Shown here piece after piece: positions 34,185 through 41,203 of a stretch of DNA of 41,203 nt. Every line of letters begins with the position of its first letter. Positions within the stretch are counted from its first letter, which is position 1. Origin of the DNA: Lachnospiraceae bacterium (lineage in GTDB: Bacteria; Bacillota; Clostridia; Lachnospirales; Lachnospiraceae); NCBI GenBank assembly GCA_028724245.1, contig JAQYDI010000035.1:1-41203 (forward strand), in the 5' to 3' direction. The notes under the pieces are model-generated. The model saw nothing but the letters and a program-made list of their open reading frames with translations, was not told where the DNA came from and did no database searches. A program made the position numbers and the translations under genes.

Positions 34185-34239
34185 AAAACTGCCCGGAGCC
34201 GGCCCCGGAAACACTCCGTGCCTGACTCTGAACAGTTTC
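34185..34239. repeat. MITE-like palindrome, 55-bp short form, copy 2
   Basis: Right end TGACTCTGAACAGTTTC is nearly identical to that of 11498-11552, and the total length is the same (55 bp). The left end AAAACTGCCCGGAGCCG has drifted. It lies between the salvage operon start and a type B element. Confidence 0.7.
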
Positions 34240-34306
34240 TATTTTAACATACCTGCAGATATTTTTCATAGTGTTTTTGTACAAATCTATTATGCTTCTC
34301 GCCCAT

Positions 34307-34408
34307 GTACTGTTCAGATCTTCAGCGAGAGCGGGTCCCTGTACAGGATATTACAGTCATTCCGCCTCACAAGCCCTTATCTTTTCAGGCCGAAATCTGA
34401 ACAGTTAC
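34307..34408. repeat. Palindromic dispersed element, type B copy 2
   Basis: Termini GTACTGTTCAGAT and ATCTGAACAGTTAC. The interior shares CCTGTACAGGATATTACAGTCATTC with the copy at 6745-6877 (inverted, split here as CCTGTACAGG and TATTACAGTCATTC). It ends two bases before the stop codon of the truncated dapF-like gene. Confidence 0.75.
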
Positions 34409-34410
34409 AT

Positions 34411-34836
34411 TTATTTCCCGATCTGATTATTTCTGATAAATTCATCGGTCAGGATCATTTTCCCAACAGACCGTACCGCGGTAATGTCACTGCCGTTTTC
34501 GCTGCTGCCGGAAATATATACGGGCCCGGCCGGTGTATGGAGAACCAGCGATTTCTCCTTTTCTGCAACGTAGCCTGCATCCCGCAGATATCCGGCAAAA
34601 ACACTGATACTGCTGCCGTTGTTTTCTGCCTCACTGCCATCTGGATTGAAAATCTGCACATGAATTCCATCCTCCTTCATCACAGGTCCCACCATAATAC
34701 CGTCGGAGCCCAGACCGAAGTTGGTGCTGCAGATCATCCGGATATTTTCCGGACTTAATGTATTTTTATTTTCTGTACAGTCATATACAAAATAATCGCT
34801 GCCTGAACCATGATACTTATAAAATGTCACACACAT
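34411..34836 (-). pseudogene. Truncated dapF-like gene (diaminopimelate epimerase fragment)
   Basis: 141 aa from the ATG at 34836, with GGAGG upstream. It has the N-terminal half of a DapF fold: FYKYHGSGSDYFVYD, STNFGLGSDGIMVGP and FNPDGSEAE. Functional enzymes are about 275 aa and have a second, similar half with the other catalytic Cys. Here that half is absent. The first active-site loop, normally CGNG or in close homologs SGNG, reads NNGSS, so the catalytic residues are also lost. The stop codon lies right beside the palindromic element at 34307-34408, suggesting truncation by insertion or deletion at the element. It could be a relic or a short protein with a new role. A functional dapF must lie elsewhere, since dapL needs it. 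Confidence 0.78.
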
Positions 34837-35095
34837 TATACTTCCTCCATTGAGCGTTGATTTCACCTTCTGATATCATTATAACAGACATTATTTATCA
34901 TAAAAATCCATTTTGTGCTTATAATCTTTCATAAAATGCGGTAAAATGCAGACTGTTCCTCTGTTTTATGTTAAAATAAAACCACTAAAAATATGCCGGA
35001 ACAGCAGCCTGTTTCTGCTTTTCCACCGCTGTAAAAATATCTGTAAATATCCGGAATCAGGCACCAGAAAAAGTTTCCAAAAAAAGAAAGGGCAA

Positions 35096-35965
35096 ATGAA
35101 TTTGAATAAAATGGGATTGAATACAGAACACAATTACACGAAAACCGGCTATCTTAACAGCGATTTCAGGCTGTTTTATCTGACTGACAGCAATAAAAAA
35201 GAGTTTGATTTTCATTATCACGATTTTTACAAGGTTTTGATCTTTCTGAGTGGAAATGCCGGCTACAATGTGGAGGGAAAATATTTTGATCTGCAGCCGG
35301 ATGATGTGGTTCTTGTTTCCGCCGGGGAGATTCACCGGCCCGTGATCCACAGCGATATGCCCTATGAACGGATCATTGTCTATCTGTCACGGGATTTTTT
35401 TGAGAAATACAAAGAAGATGACTCTGATCTTTTTTACTGTTTTCAGGAAGCAAAAGCAGCTGGTTCCAGTCTGATCCGTGTGGCGGAAGCTACCCGTCCC
35501 CGCTTCGGTGCACTGAATAAAGAACTGGCGCTTTCCTGCCGGGACCGGGATTTTGCATCTTCTCTTTACCAGAAGATCAAATTTCTCGAATACCTGATCC
35601 TGCTCAACCGCTCTCTACTGAACCGGGATACTGCCTGTATCCATGCCTCTGCCTGCAACGAAACCGTATTGAACATTATGAATTACATCAATGAGCATAT
35701 CACCGATGATCTGGATATCGACGCCATTGCCGGACATTTTTTTCTGACCCGTTACTATATCATGCATCTTTTTAAGGCAGAAACAGGTATAACCATCGGC
35801 AAATACATCACGGAAAAGCGCCTGTTTGCCGCCAGAAAGCTGATTCAAAACGGCTCCTCTGTCACCGATGCCTGCTACCGGAGCGGCTTTCGCAATTACT
35901 CTGCTTTTTACCGCGCCTATAAGAATAAGTATGAAGAATCTCCAAAAAAAACGGATAACAGCTGA
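35096..35965 (+). CDS. AraC-family transcriptional regulator
   Basis: 289 aa from the ATG at 35096 with GAAAGGGC upstream; the open frame extends further but without family similarity. The N-terminal cupin-like domain contains FDFHYHDFYKVLIFLSG and YFDLQPDDVVLVSAGEIHRP, typical of sugar-binding AraC regulators. The C-terminus has two helix-turn-helix motifs: DDLDIDAIAGHFFLTRYYIMHLF and SVTDACYRSGFRNYSAFYRAYK followed by YEESPKK. It probably senses a small molecule and activates a nearby locus. It is divergent from the truncated dapF-like gene and precedes the tartrate-type locus, so either could be a target. Family firm, ligand unknown. Confidence 0.9.
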   Translation: MNLNKMGLNTEHNYTKTGYLNSDFRLFYLTDSNKKEFDFHYHDFYKVLIFLSGNAGYNVEGKYFDLQPDDVVLVSAGEIHRPVIHSDMPYERIIVYLSRDFFEKYKEDDSDLFYCFQEAKAAGSSLIRVAEATRPRFGALNKELALSCRDRDFASSLYQKIKFLEYLILLNRSLLNRDTACIHASACNETVLNIMNYINEHITDDLDIDAIAGHFFLTRYYIMHLFKAETGITIGKYITEKRLFAARKLIQNGSSVTDACYRSGFRNYSAFYRAYKNKYEESPKKTDNS

Positions 35966-35981
35966 CAGCAGCTTTTTCTTC

Positions 35982-36010
35982 TTTACATTATCTCCAAAAA
36001 TGGATACAAT
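35982..36010 (+). promoter_or_regulatory. Promoter of the gntR pair
   Basis: -35 TTTACA (35982-35987), a 17-base spacer and -10 TACAAT (36005-36010). The -10 region overlaps AATGGATACAATAT (35999-36012), a sequence repeated upstream of the transporter. Confidence 0.7.
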
Positions 36011-36087
36011 ATATATGGTTTGATATGTGATATTTTACCGGTTTCCATACCGGTCAGTGTATCGCATTCATTCCGGAATATAAAAAT

Positions 36088-36133
36088 GTAACATTCAGGG
36101 ACGATTCTGACATCGTCTGATCTGAACGGTTAC
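36088..36133. repeat. Short MITE-like palindrome in gntR leader
   Basis: GTAACATTCAGG at the left and TCTGAACGGTTAC at the right, 46 bp. It sits between the promoter and the start codon of the first gntR gene. Confidence 0.6.
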
Positions 36134-36152
36134 AGAAAAACGGAGTATCACC

Positions 36153-36734
36153 ATGGAATATATAGGTATGCAAAAAAAGCAGGGAAGCATTGTGGAGATC
36201 CTGAGGGATGAGATCCTGTCCGGGCATATCGCCGGGGGGACGGAACTGACCCAGAAGGAACTGGCCGAAAGCCTCGGCGTATCAAGGATGCCGGTCAGAG
36301 AAGCTCTGATTCTGCTGGAATATCAGGGATTGATCGACCGTCTGCCCAATAACCATGTAAAAGTGGCAGATCTTACAGAAGACTGTTTTTCACATATTTT
36401 CAGGATCTGCAGGCAGATTGAAACAGATGCACTTCTGTCATTGGATTCATTTACCGAACTGCCCGGTAAAGAGCCTGATTTTCATAATTATCTGCACGAC
36501 CGGATCCCGTTCAGCTTCCTTTCCAAAACATTAAGTACAATGATCGAAATCTACATTACATTTGCCGTCAACAGCCGTTTTTATGATACAGAAAGTGGTT
36601 CCGGACTGCTGCGGGAAATCAGAGACGTATTGACAAAAGGAAACGGCGCACCGGACAGAACGGAACTGGAAAATCTGCTTGACCGGTATTTTGCAGGTCT
36701 GACTGCTGCCATTATGAAAGAGAGGGAACAATAA
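36153..36734 (+). CDS. GntR-family regulator, first of a pair
   Basis: 193 aa. The N-terminal GntR winged helix is clear: GSIVEILRDEILSGHIAGGTELTQKELAESLGVS and RMPVREALILLEYQGLI (about residues 11-62). The C-terminal effector region is only about 120 aa and lacks the usual FCD histidine pattern, so its ligand pocket may be reduced. CGGAG precedes the ATG. The next gntR starts immediately after its stop codon. Both precede the DASS transporter and ttdAB, and so probably control dicarboxylate or tartrate use. A shared motif at both promoters supports this. It may form heterodimers with the second regulator; that is speculation. Confidence 0.85.
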   Translation: MEYIGMQKKQGSIVEILRDEILSGHIAGGTELTQKELAESLGVSRMPVREALILLEYQGLIDRLPNNHVKVADLTEDCFSHIFRICRQIETDALLSLDSFTELPGKEPDFHNYLHDRIPFSFLSKTLSTMIEIYITFAVNSRFYDTESGSGLLREIRDVLTKGNGAPDRTELENLLDRYFAGLTAAIMKEREQ

Positions 36735-37388
36735 ATGCTTGGACTGAAACCCATAAAACTTCTGCCCGCCAGAGAACGTGTCGCTTCCGCTCTGCGAAAG
36801 GCGATCATCTCAAAACAGATTGCCGAGGGCTCCGTACTGACGCTGGAGTCAACCGCCAGGGAACTTGGCGTATCCACTACCCCGGTCAGAGAGGCATTTC
36901 AGATTCTTGCAAGAGACGGACTGCTGGAGCTGAATCAGGGAAAAGGCGCCGTTGTTCTGGGAATCAATGAAACCACACTGCGGGAACATTATCAGGTGCG
37001 TGCTGCACTGGAAAGCTACGCTGCTGCCATGTGCTGCCGTGAAACCGTAGATCTTACCGCCATTGAAAACTGTCTGTTTGCTGCAAAAGAAGCGTTGGAA
37101 GCCGACGACTCCGATTCTTTCGCTGATTTTAACCAGACCTTCCATTACGAAATCTGGACTGCAGCAGGTAATGAAAAAATGAAAACCATGCTTTCAGAAT
37201 TATGGAACGGCTTATCCATGGGTATTAAAAGCACCGTAACGGAATATGCGAAAAATTCTCAGGAAGAGCATGAAGTCATTTTTGCCGCAATCAAGCGAAG
37301 GGATTCTCTGGCTGCCGGTCAGGAAATGACCCGCCATATTCTCAGAAGTCTCGACGATGTTCTGACCCGCTATCAGCAGCCCGAATGA
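36735..37388 (+). CDS. GntR-family regulator with FCD domain, second of a pair
   Basis: 217 aa. N-terminal winged helix ARERVASALRKAIISKQIAEG and STARELGVSTTPVREAFQIL, then a full-length FCD effector domain: LREHYQVRAALESYAAAMCC, DFNQTFHYEIWTAAGNEKM and the C-terminal EEHEVIFAAIKRRDSLAAGQEMTRHI that supplies metal-binding histidines. FCD regulators bind carboxylic acids (for example lactate, glucuronate) through a metal. It begins directly at the end of the preceding gntR, so translation is likely coupled. The context with transporter and ttdAB suggests a hydroxy-dicarboxylate ligand. Family firm, ligand inferred. Confidence 0.9.
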   Translation: MLGLKPIKLLPARERVASALRKAIISKQIAEGSVLTLESTARELGVSTTPVREAFQILARDGLLELNQGKGAVVLGINETTLREHYQVRAALESYAAAMCCRETVDLTAIENCLFAAKEALEADDSDSFADFNQTFHYEIWTAAGNEKMKTMLSELWNGLSMGIKSTVTEYAKNSQEEHEVIFAAIKRRDSLAAGQEMTRHILRSLDDVLTRYQQPE

Positions 37389-37429
37389 TTTTTGGATGAT
37401 ATGTATATTTTATATCTTTATTTTTAAGC

Positions 37430-37473
37430 AAAACGCCGAACCTGTCAAAATCTGTTGACAAGTCCGGCGTTTT
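37430..37473. terminator. Terminator after the gntR pair
   Basis: Stem AAAACGCCG with CGGCGTTTT enclosing CTGTCAA/TTGACAAG. A- and T-runs at both sides make it usable on either strand. It separates the regulators from the transporter operon. Confidence 0.85.
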
Positions 37474-37496
37474 CGTGTACTATTTAACCAACAATA

Positions 37497-37510
37497 AATG
37501 GATACATTAT
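37497..37510. promoter_or_regulatory. Candidate GntR operator upstream of transporter
   Basis: AATGGATACATTAT differs at one of 14 bases from AATGGATACAATAT at the gntR promoter (35999-36012). The two copies are 1.5 kb apart in the same locus, upstream of the regulators and of the transporter. Confidence 0.45.
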
Positions 37511-37626
37511 CACAGATATTAAATTAAATATTTGAATTTTGCCGCATTGATCCTCAATGTACGGATTCAGATTCCAACGCACCTTAATCTGCGCTGATGT
37601 ATCCGGGATTTATAAAGGAGGTTCCA

Positions 37627-38895
37627 ATGAGCCCATCAACCATTACACTCTTATTTCTTTTATTTGCAGTCGTTATGTTTGTGCTCGAAAAGATTCCACT
37701 GGGCGTTACTTCCATGATCGTATGTGTCGGTCTGGTCGTAACAGGAGTTCTGGACATCAAAACTGCATTTGCCGGTTTTATTGACAGCAACGTCATTCTG
37801 TTCGTTGCCATGTTCATCGTAGGCGGAGCGTTCTTCGAAACAGGCATGGCCAACAAAATCGGCGGTATCGTAACGAAGTTTGCAAAGACAGAGCGGATGC
37901 TGATCATCGCTATCATGGTAATTGTCGGTCTGTTGAGCGGTGTTTTATCCAACACCGGTACGGCAGCGGTTCTGATTCCGGTTATTATCGGTATCGCCGC
38001 AAAGTCCGGATATTCCAGATCCAGACTGCTGATGCCGCTGGTATTTGCAGCTGCCATGGGCGGCAACCTTTCCCTGATCGGTGCTCCCGGCAACATGATC
38101 GCACAGAGCGGCCTGCAGGAGATCGGTTTATCCTTCGGATTCTTCGAATATTCCATCGTAGGTATCCCGATTCTGATCTGCGGCGTCATTTTCTACGCAA
38201 CCATCGGATACAGGCTGCTTCCCGACCATGAGGTATCGGACACAGACAGCACATTTGATGAGACAAAGGATTTCAGCGATGTACCCCGCTGGAAACAGAT
38301 TCTGTCACTGGTCATTCTGGTCCTGACGCTTCTGGCCATGGTATTTGAAGAACAGCTGGGCATCAAGCTGTGTATCTCCGGATGCATCGGTGCCCTGGCC
38401 CTGATTCTGACCGGAGTTATTTCCGAAAAGGAAGCTCTGAAATCCATCGATCTGAAGACGATTTTCCTGTTCGGCGGTACCCTTTCCCTGGCATCTGCAT
38501 TGTCCGCTACAGGAGCAGGCGAGATGATCGCCGATAAGGTCATCGGTGCTCTGGGTGAGAATCCTTCTCCCTATATCCTGACCTTTGTAGTTTTCATTCT
38601 CTGCTGTATCATGACCAACTTCATGTCCAATACAGCCACAACAGCTCTGATGGTTCCGATCTGCCTGTCCATCGCACAGGGCATGGGAGCAGACCCCAGA
38701 GCCGTACTGATGGCCTGCGTAATCGGCGGTTCCTGCGCATACGCAACGCCCATCGGCATGCCTGCCAACACCATGGTTGTGGGAGCAGGCGGATATACCT
38801 TCATGGATTACGTAAAGGCTGGATTCCCTCTGATCATCATTGCCACCATCGTAAGCATGATCATTCTCCCCATTGCTTTCCCCTTCTTCCCGTAA
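37627..38895 (+). CDS. DASS-family anion transporter (dicarboxylate/tartrate type)
   Basis: 422 aa from the ATG at 37627, preceded by AAAGGAGG; the earlier in-frame codon at 37597 lies in the leader. About eleven hydrophobic segments. The family has two inverted repeats, each with a Ser-Asn-Thr type anion/sodium motif: here LSNTGTAAVLIPVI and MSNTATTALMVPI. Also seen are GGNLSLIGAPGNMIA and ATPIGMPANTMV. This is the SLC13/DASS divalent anion transporter family, which includes the E. coli tartrate-succinate antiporter TtdT. Directly upstream of ttdA-ttdB, it most likely imports tartrate or a related C4 acid. Sodium symport versus antiport cannot be told. Confidence 0.9.
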   Translation: MSPSTITLLFLLFAVVMFVLEKIPLGVTSMIVCVGLVVTGVLDIKTAFAGFIDSNVILFVAMFIVGGAFFETGMANKIGGIVTKFAKTERMLIIAIMVIVGLLSGVLSNTGTAAVLIPVIIGIAAKSGYSRSRLLMPLVFAAAMGGNLSLIGAPGNMIAQSGLQEIGLSFGFFEYSIVGIPILICGVIFYATIGYRLLPDHEVSDTDSTFDETKDFSDVPRWKQILSLVILVLTLLAMVFEEQLGIKLCISGCIGALALILTGVISEKEALKSIDLKTIFLFGGTLSLASALSATGAGEMIADKVIGALGENPSPYILTFVVFILCCIMTNFMSNTATTALMVPICLSIAQGMGADPRAVLMACVIGGSCAYATPIGMPANTMVVGAGGYTFMDYVKAGFPLIIIATIVSMIILPIAFPFFP

Positions 38896-38938
38896 AGGCA
38901 GATCGGCAAAGCAGATTATTTTCAGATATTTTGAAATG

Positions 38939-38977
38939 GCAGCTGTTCAGAAACAGAAACAGAGCCGGAACAGCTGC
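38939..38977. repeat. GCAGCTGTTC / GAACAGCTGC hairpin before ttdA
   Basis: 10-bp inverted repeat with a 19-base purine-rich loop, containing CTGTTCAG. It has no T-run, so it is more likely an mRNA-stability hairpin or degenerate palindromic element than a terminator. Confidence 0.5.
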
Positions 38978-39037
38978 ATGAGATGAATAAAACGAATTTT
39001 CTATTAACATTTACCTATATTAAAGGAGGCTACTATC

Positions 39038-39937
39038 ATGAGCAAAAAAGAACAGGTAGAACAGCTTACCAGATATATGGCGAATTTTGTTTCCCATATC
39101 GGTAAGAAACTTCCCGACGATGTCATTGCAAAGCTGGACGAACTGGCAGCAAAGGAAGACAGCCCGCTGTCCAAAGTAATTTACGAAACCATGTCCAGAA
39201 ACCAGAAACTGGCTGTGGAGCTGAACCGCCCTTCCTGTCAGGATACCGGCGTACTTCAGTTCTGGGTAAAATGCGGCACACAGTTCCCTCTCATCGGCGA
39301 ACTGGAAGCACTTTTAAAAGAAGCCGTTGTCATCTCAACCTTCGAAGCACCTTTACGTCACAACAGTGTTGAAACCTTCGACGAATACAACACCGGCAAA
39401 AATGTAGGCAAAGGTACTCCCACCGTATTCTGGGATATCGTACCCGACAGTGACAAATGCGAAATCTACGCATATATGGCAGGCGGCGGATGTACACTTC
39501 CCGGCAAAGCCATGGTTTTAATGCCCGGCGCAGGCTACGAAGGTGTTACCAGATTTGTTATGGATGTTATGACTTCTTACGGTCTCAATGCATGTCCTCC
39601 TCTTCTGGTAGGCGTAGGTGTTGCTACCTCTGTTGAAACGGCAGCTCTGCTTTCCAAGAAAGCGCTGATGCGTCCTCTGGGAAGCCACAACGACAATGAA
39701 CGTGCTGCTTCCATGGAAAAACTGCTGGAAGACGGCATCAACTCCATCGGTCTTGGACCGCAGGGTATGGGCGGCAAATACTCCGTTATGGGCGTACATA
39801 TTGAAAATACCGCAAGGCATCCTTCCGCAATCGGCGTTGCCGTTAACGTAGGATGCTGGTCCCACCGCCGCGGCCACATTATTTTTGACAAGGATCTGAA
39901 CTATACAATTACAACACATTCGGGGGTGACTTTATAA
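39038..39937 (+). CDS. ttdA: L(+)-tartrate dehydratase alpha subunit (or class I fumarase alpha)
   Basis: 299 aa, very close to E. coli TtdA (303 aa) and longer than usual fumarase alpha subunits (about 280). Shared segments include [17 protein letters not shown] with a cluster Cys, [20 protein letters not shown], the [11 protein letters not shown] block with a Cys (fumarases commonly have KGGGSEN here), [25 protein letters not shown] and [24 protein letters not shown] with the third Cys. It binds an oxygen-labile [4Fe-4S] cluster and dehydrates L-tartrate to oxaloacetate with the beta subunit. AAAGGAGG precedes the ATG, and its stop overlaps the ttdB start. Tartrate is favoured by sequence and context; fumarate remains possible. 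Confidence 0.88.
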   Translation: MSKKEQVEQLTRYMANFVSHIGKKLPDDVIAKLDELAAKEDSPLSKVIYETMSRNQKLAVELNRPSCQDTGVLQFWVKCGTQFPLIGELEALLKEAVVISTFEAPLRHNSVETFDEYNTGKNVGKGTPTVFWDIVPDSDKCEIYAYMAGGGCTLPGKAMVLMPGAGYEGVTRFVMDVMTSYGLNACPPLLVGVGVATSVETAALLSKKALMRPLGSHNDNERAASMEKLLEDGINSIGLGPQGMGGKYSVMGVHIENTARHPSAIGVAVNVGCWSHRRGHIIFDKDLNYTITTHSGVTL

Positions 39938-40563
39938 TGTTAGAAATTAAAGACGGAAAAAAGATTTTAACTACACCTATTTCAGATGAAGACCTGGCTG
40001 ACATCCATATTGGAGATATCGTTTACCTGAACGGAAGCATGACCACCTGCCGTGACGTAGCGCACAGACGTCTGGTAGAAGGCCACCGCGAACTGCCCGT
40101 TGATGTCCGCAACAATGCCATTTTCCATGCCGGCCCCATCATCCGCCCTCTGGATAATGACAAATTCGAAATGGTCTCTGTTGGACCAACCACCAGCATG
40201 AGAATGGAAAAATTTGAAAAGGAATTCGTTGAACTGACCGGTGTTAAAATGATCATCGGCAAAGGCGGCATGGGCCCCAACACCGAATATGCATGCAAGA
40301 ACTACAAGGCGATCCACTGTGTATTTCCCGCAGGCAATGCCGTTGTTGCAGCTACCGAGGTAGAAGAAATTGTACGTGCTGAATGGAGAGACCTTGGTAT
40401 GCCTGAAACATTATGGAACTGCCGCGTAAAAGAATTCGGTCCTCTGATCGTATCCATTGATACCGAAGGCCGCAATCTTTTCGAAGAAAACAAAGTAATC
40501 TTCAATGAAAGAAAAGAAAAAGCAATTGAAGAAATCTGCAAGCATGTAAGTTTTATTAAATAA
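39937..40563 (+). CDS. ttdB: L(+)-tartrate dehydratase beta subunit (or class I fumarase beta)
   Basis: 208 aa, near E. coli TtdB (201 aa). Family blocks are [67 protein letters not shown], the Asn-rich [19 protein letters not shown], and the end [19 protein letters not shown]. It provides the swivelling domain that completes the active site with the alpha subunit. The start codon overlaps the ttdA stop (TAATG), so equal synthesis is expected. The product oxaloacetate could feed fumarate/succinate or pyruvate routes. Subunit assignment is firm; tartrate versus fumarate specificity is inferred. Confidence 0.9.
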   Translation: MLEIKDGKKILTTPISDEDLADIHIGDIVYLNGSMTTCRDVAHRRLVEGHRELPVDVRNNAIFHAGPIIRPLDNDKFEMVSVGPTTSMRMEKFEKEFVELTGVKMIIGKGGMGPNTEYACKNYKAIHCVFPAGNAVVAATEVEEIVRAEWRDLGMPETLWNCRVKEFGPLIVSIDTEGRNLFEENKVIFNERKEKAIEEICKHVSFIK

Positions 40564-40596
40564 TCTTCTGCTGAACAACATTGTTTACTCCTTTCA

Positions 40597-40641
40597 GGGG
40601 AGCAGGCCCTCTACCCAACCCAACCTGCCAGCCTGCTCCCC
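40597..40641. terminator. GC-rich hairpin after ttdB
   Basis: GGGGAGCAGGC (40597-40607) with GCCTGCTCCCC (40631-40641), an 11-bp perfect stem and 23-base loop, 35 bases after the ttdB stop. No T-run follows, so it may stabilise the ttd mRNA rather than terminate it. Confidence 0.55.
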
Positions 40642-40659
40642 CCTATTGATAAAACTAAT

Positions 40660-40804
40660 TTAACTGTCCAGAGCCAACCTCGAAAACACGGTGTGTTTCC
40701 TCGGTGTGGCGTATCCGCCAAATAGCTTCATCCCATAACAGGCTCATAAATGCAGGCATTCGTCGCCTGCTATGTGACGAAGCTGCCTGGCTCTGAACAG
40801 TTAC
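40660..40804. repeat. MITE-like element, 145-bp full form, copy 2
   Basis: Left terminus TTAACTGTCCAGAGCCA, right terminus TGGCTCTGAACAGTTAC (near-perfect 17-base inverted repeats). Exactly as long as the copy at 31273-31417 and in the opposite orientation. Each end is bounded by a TA dinucleotide (TTTA|ACTG and CAGT|TAC), the target of IS630/Tc1-type elements. No transposase is encoded. Confidence 0.87.
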
Positions 40805-40837
40805 AAATTCCTTCCAACAAATAATCTTACCCCATTA

Positions 40838-40873
40838 ACAGCCAGTCATGGATACCCCCATAACTGGCTGTTT
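40838..40873. promoter_or_regulatory. Hairpin upstream of carboxyltransferase gene
   Basis: AACAGCCAGT with ACTGGCTGTT, plus inner ATGG/CCAT pairing. It lies between the 145-bp element and the next gene. It has no T-run and its role is unknown. Confidence 0.5.
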
Positions 40874-40945
40874 CACTAAAGCAGAACAGGTGCAGCAGAA
40901 AATCTGCGTCCTGCACTATATTTTATATCAGGAGGATATGTACAT

Positions 40946-41203
40946 ATGATCAATTCATCAGCCGGCATGCGTATCAGCGCCTTACTCGATGAAGGCAGCT
41001 TCGTGGAAACCGGTGCAGCTGTAACCGCCCGAAGCACTTCTTTCAACATGCAGGTAAACCGGACACCTTCCGACGGTGTTATCACCGGTTACGGTACCAT
41101 CAACTGCAATCCTGTCTATGTATACAGCCAGAATGCAGCCGTACTTGGCGGTACCATTGGCGAGATGCATGCGAAAAAAATCGTAAAACTTTATGAGCTT
41201 GCA
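40946..41203 (+). CDS. Biotin-dependent carboxyltransferase subunit, N-terminal part
   Basis: The first 86 codons before the window ends. The ATG at 40946 has AGGAGG ten bases upstream; an ATG at 40938 in another frame stops at once. The segment RISALLDEGSFVETGA, then TARSTSFNMQ, TPSDGVITGYGTI, VYSQNAAVLGGTIGEMHAKKI, is the crotonase-fold start of acyl-CoA carboxyltransferases (PccB, MmdA or GcdA type). Such subunits belong to propionyl-CoA/acetyl-CoA carboxylases or sodium-pumping decarboxylases. Following ttdAB it may help dispose of the oxaloacetate-derived carbon, but this cannot be decided from the fragment. Family firm, specific enzyme open. Confidence 0.85.
   Translation, partial: MINSSAGMRISALLDEGSFVETGAAVTARSTSFNMQVNRTPSDGVITGYGTINCNPVYVYSQNAAVLGGTIGEMHAKKIVKLYELA

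Noticed and set aside
40876..41170. Minus-strand frames near the window end
   Set aside because: They lie opposite the clear carboxyltransferase start with AGGAGG and are shadows.

Overview
The window looks like chromosome from an anaerobic, low-to-mid GC Firmicute of the Clostridia, most likely a gut Lachnospiraceae relative. The evidence is the gene set: type III glutamine synthetase, LL-diaminopimelate aminotransferase, split transketolase, NiaR, a FeoA-FeoA-FeoB-Fur cluster, Rpn/PD-(D/E)XK protein and a two-subunit Fe-S hydro-lyase. Shine-Dalgarno sites are strong (GGAGG type). No rRNA, phage, complete IS or CRISPR array was seen.

Layout: 1-1.6 kb, an FmdE-like protein and a convergent LysR regulator. 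1.7-5.2 kb, a minus-strand ferrous-iron operon (feoA-feoA-feoB-small Cys-rich membrane protein-fur) behind a clear sigma-A promoter flanked by CTAAC/GTTAG palindromes. 5.2-6.7 kb, an Rpn-like nuclease and tRNA-Arg(ACG). 7-11.1 kb, peptidase E, split transketolase and glutamate dehydrogenase. 11.5-12.8 kb, a plus-strand CdaR-type regulator. 12.8-16.7 kb, the de novo NAD operon nadA-nadB-nadC-niaR, whose NadB carries an unusual octapeptide-repeat tail. 17-20.3 kb, dapL and ptsH-ptsI. 20.9-30 kb, fdhD, a lipid kinase, a YkgJ-type protein, sbcD-sbcC and glnN. 30.3 kb, acylphosphatase.

30.6-31.75 kb is an AT-rich stretch with two homologous strong-promoter/terminator units of unknown function. 31.9-34.1 kb is a nucleoside-salvage operon (small unknown protein, cdd, add, HAD phosphatase). 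34.2-34.85 kb holds two palindromic elements beside a truncated dapF-like gene. 35-41.2 kb holds an AraC regulator, two GntR regulators, a DASS anion transporter and ttdA-ttdB. These form a probable L-tartrate (or related dicarboxylate) uptake and dehydration locus, followed by the start of a biotin-dependent carboxyltransferase subunit cut by the window end.

The most striking unexplained signal is a family of small palindromic, MITE-like elements with termini close to GTAACTGTTCAGAGCCA and its complement. Two are 145 bp and two are 55 bp, with several shorter or divergent relatives. Several lie in 5' leaders just before Shine-Dalgarno sites, and one abuts the truncated dapF-like gene. The second is the pair of homologous small transcription units at 30.6-31.75 kb.
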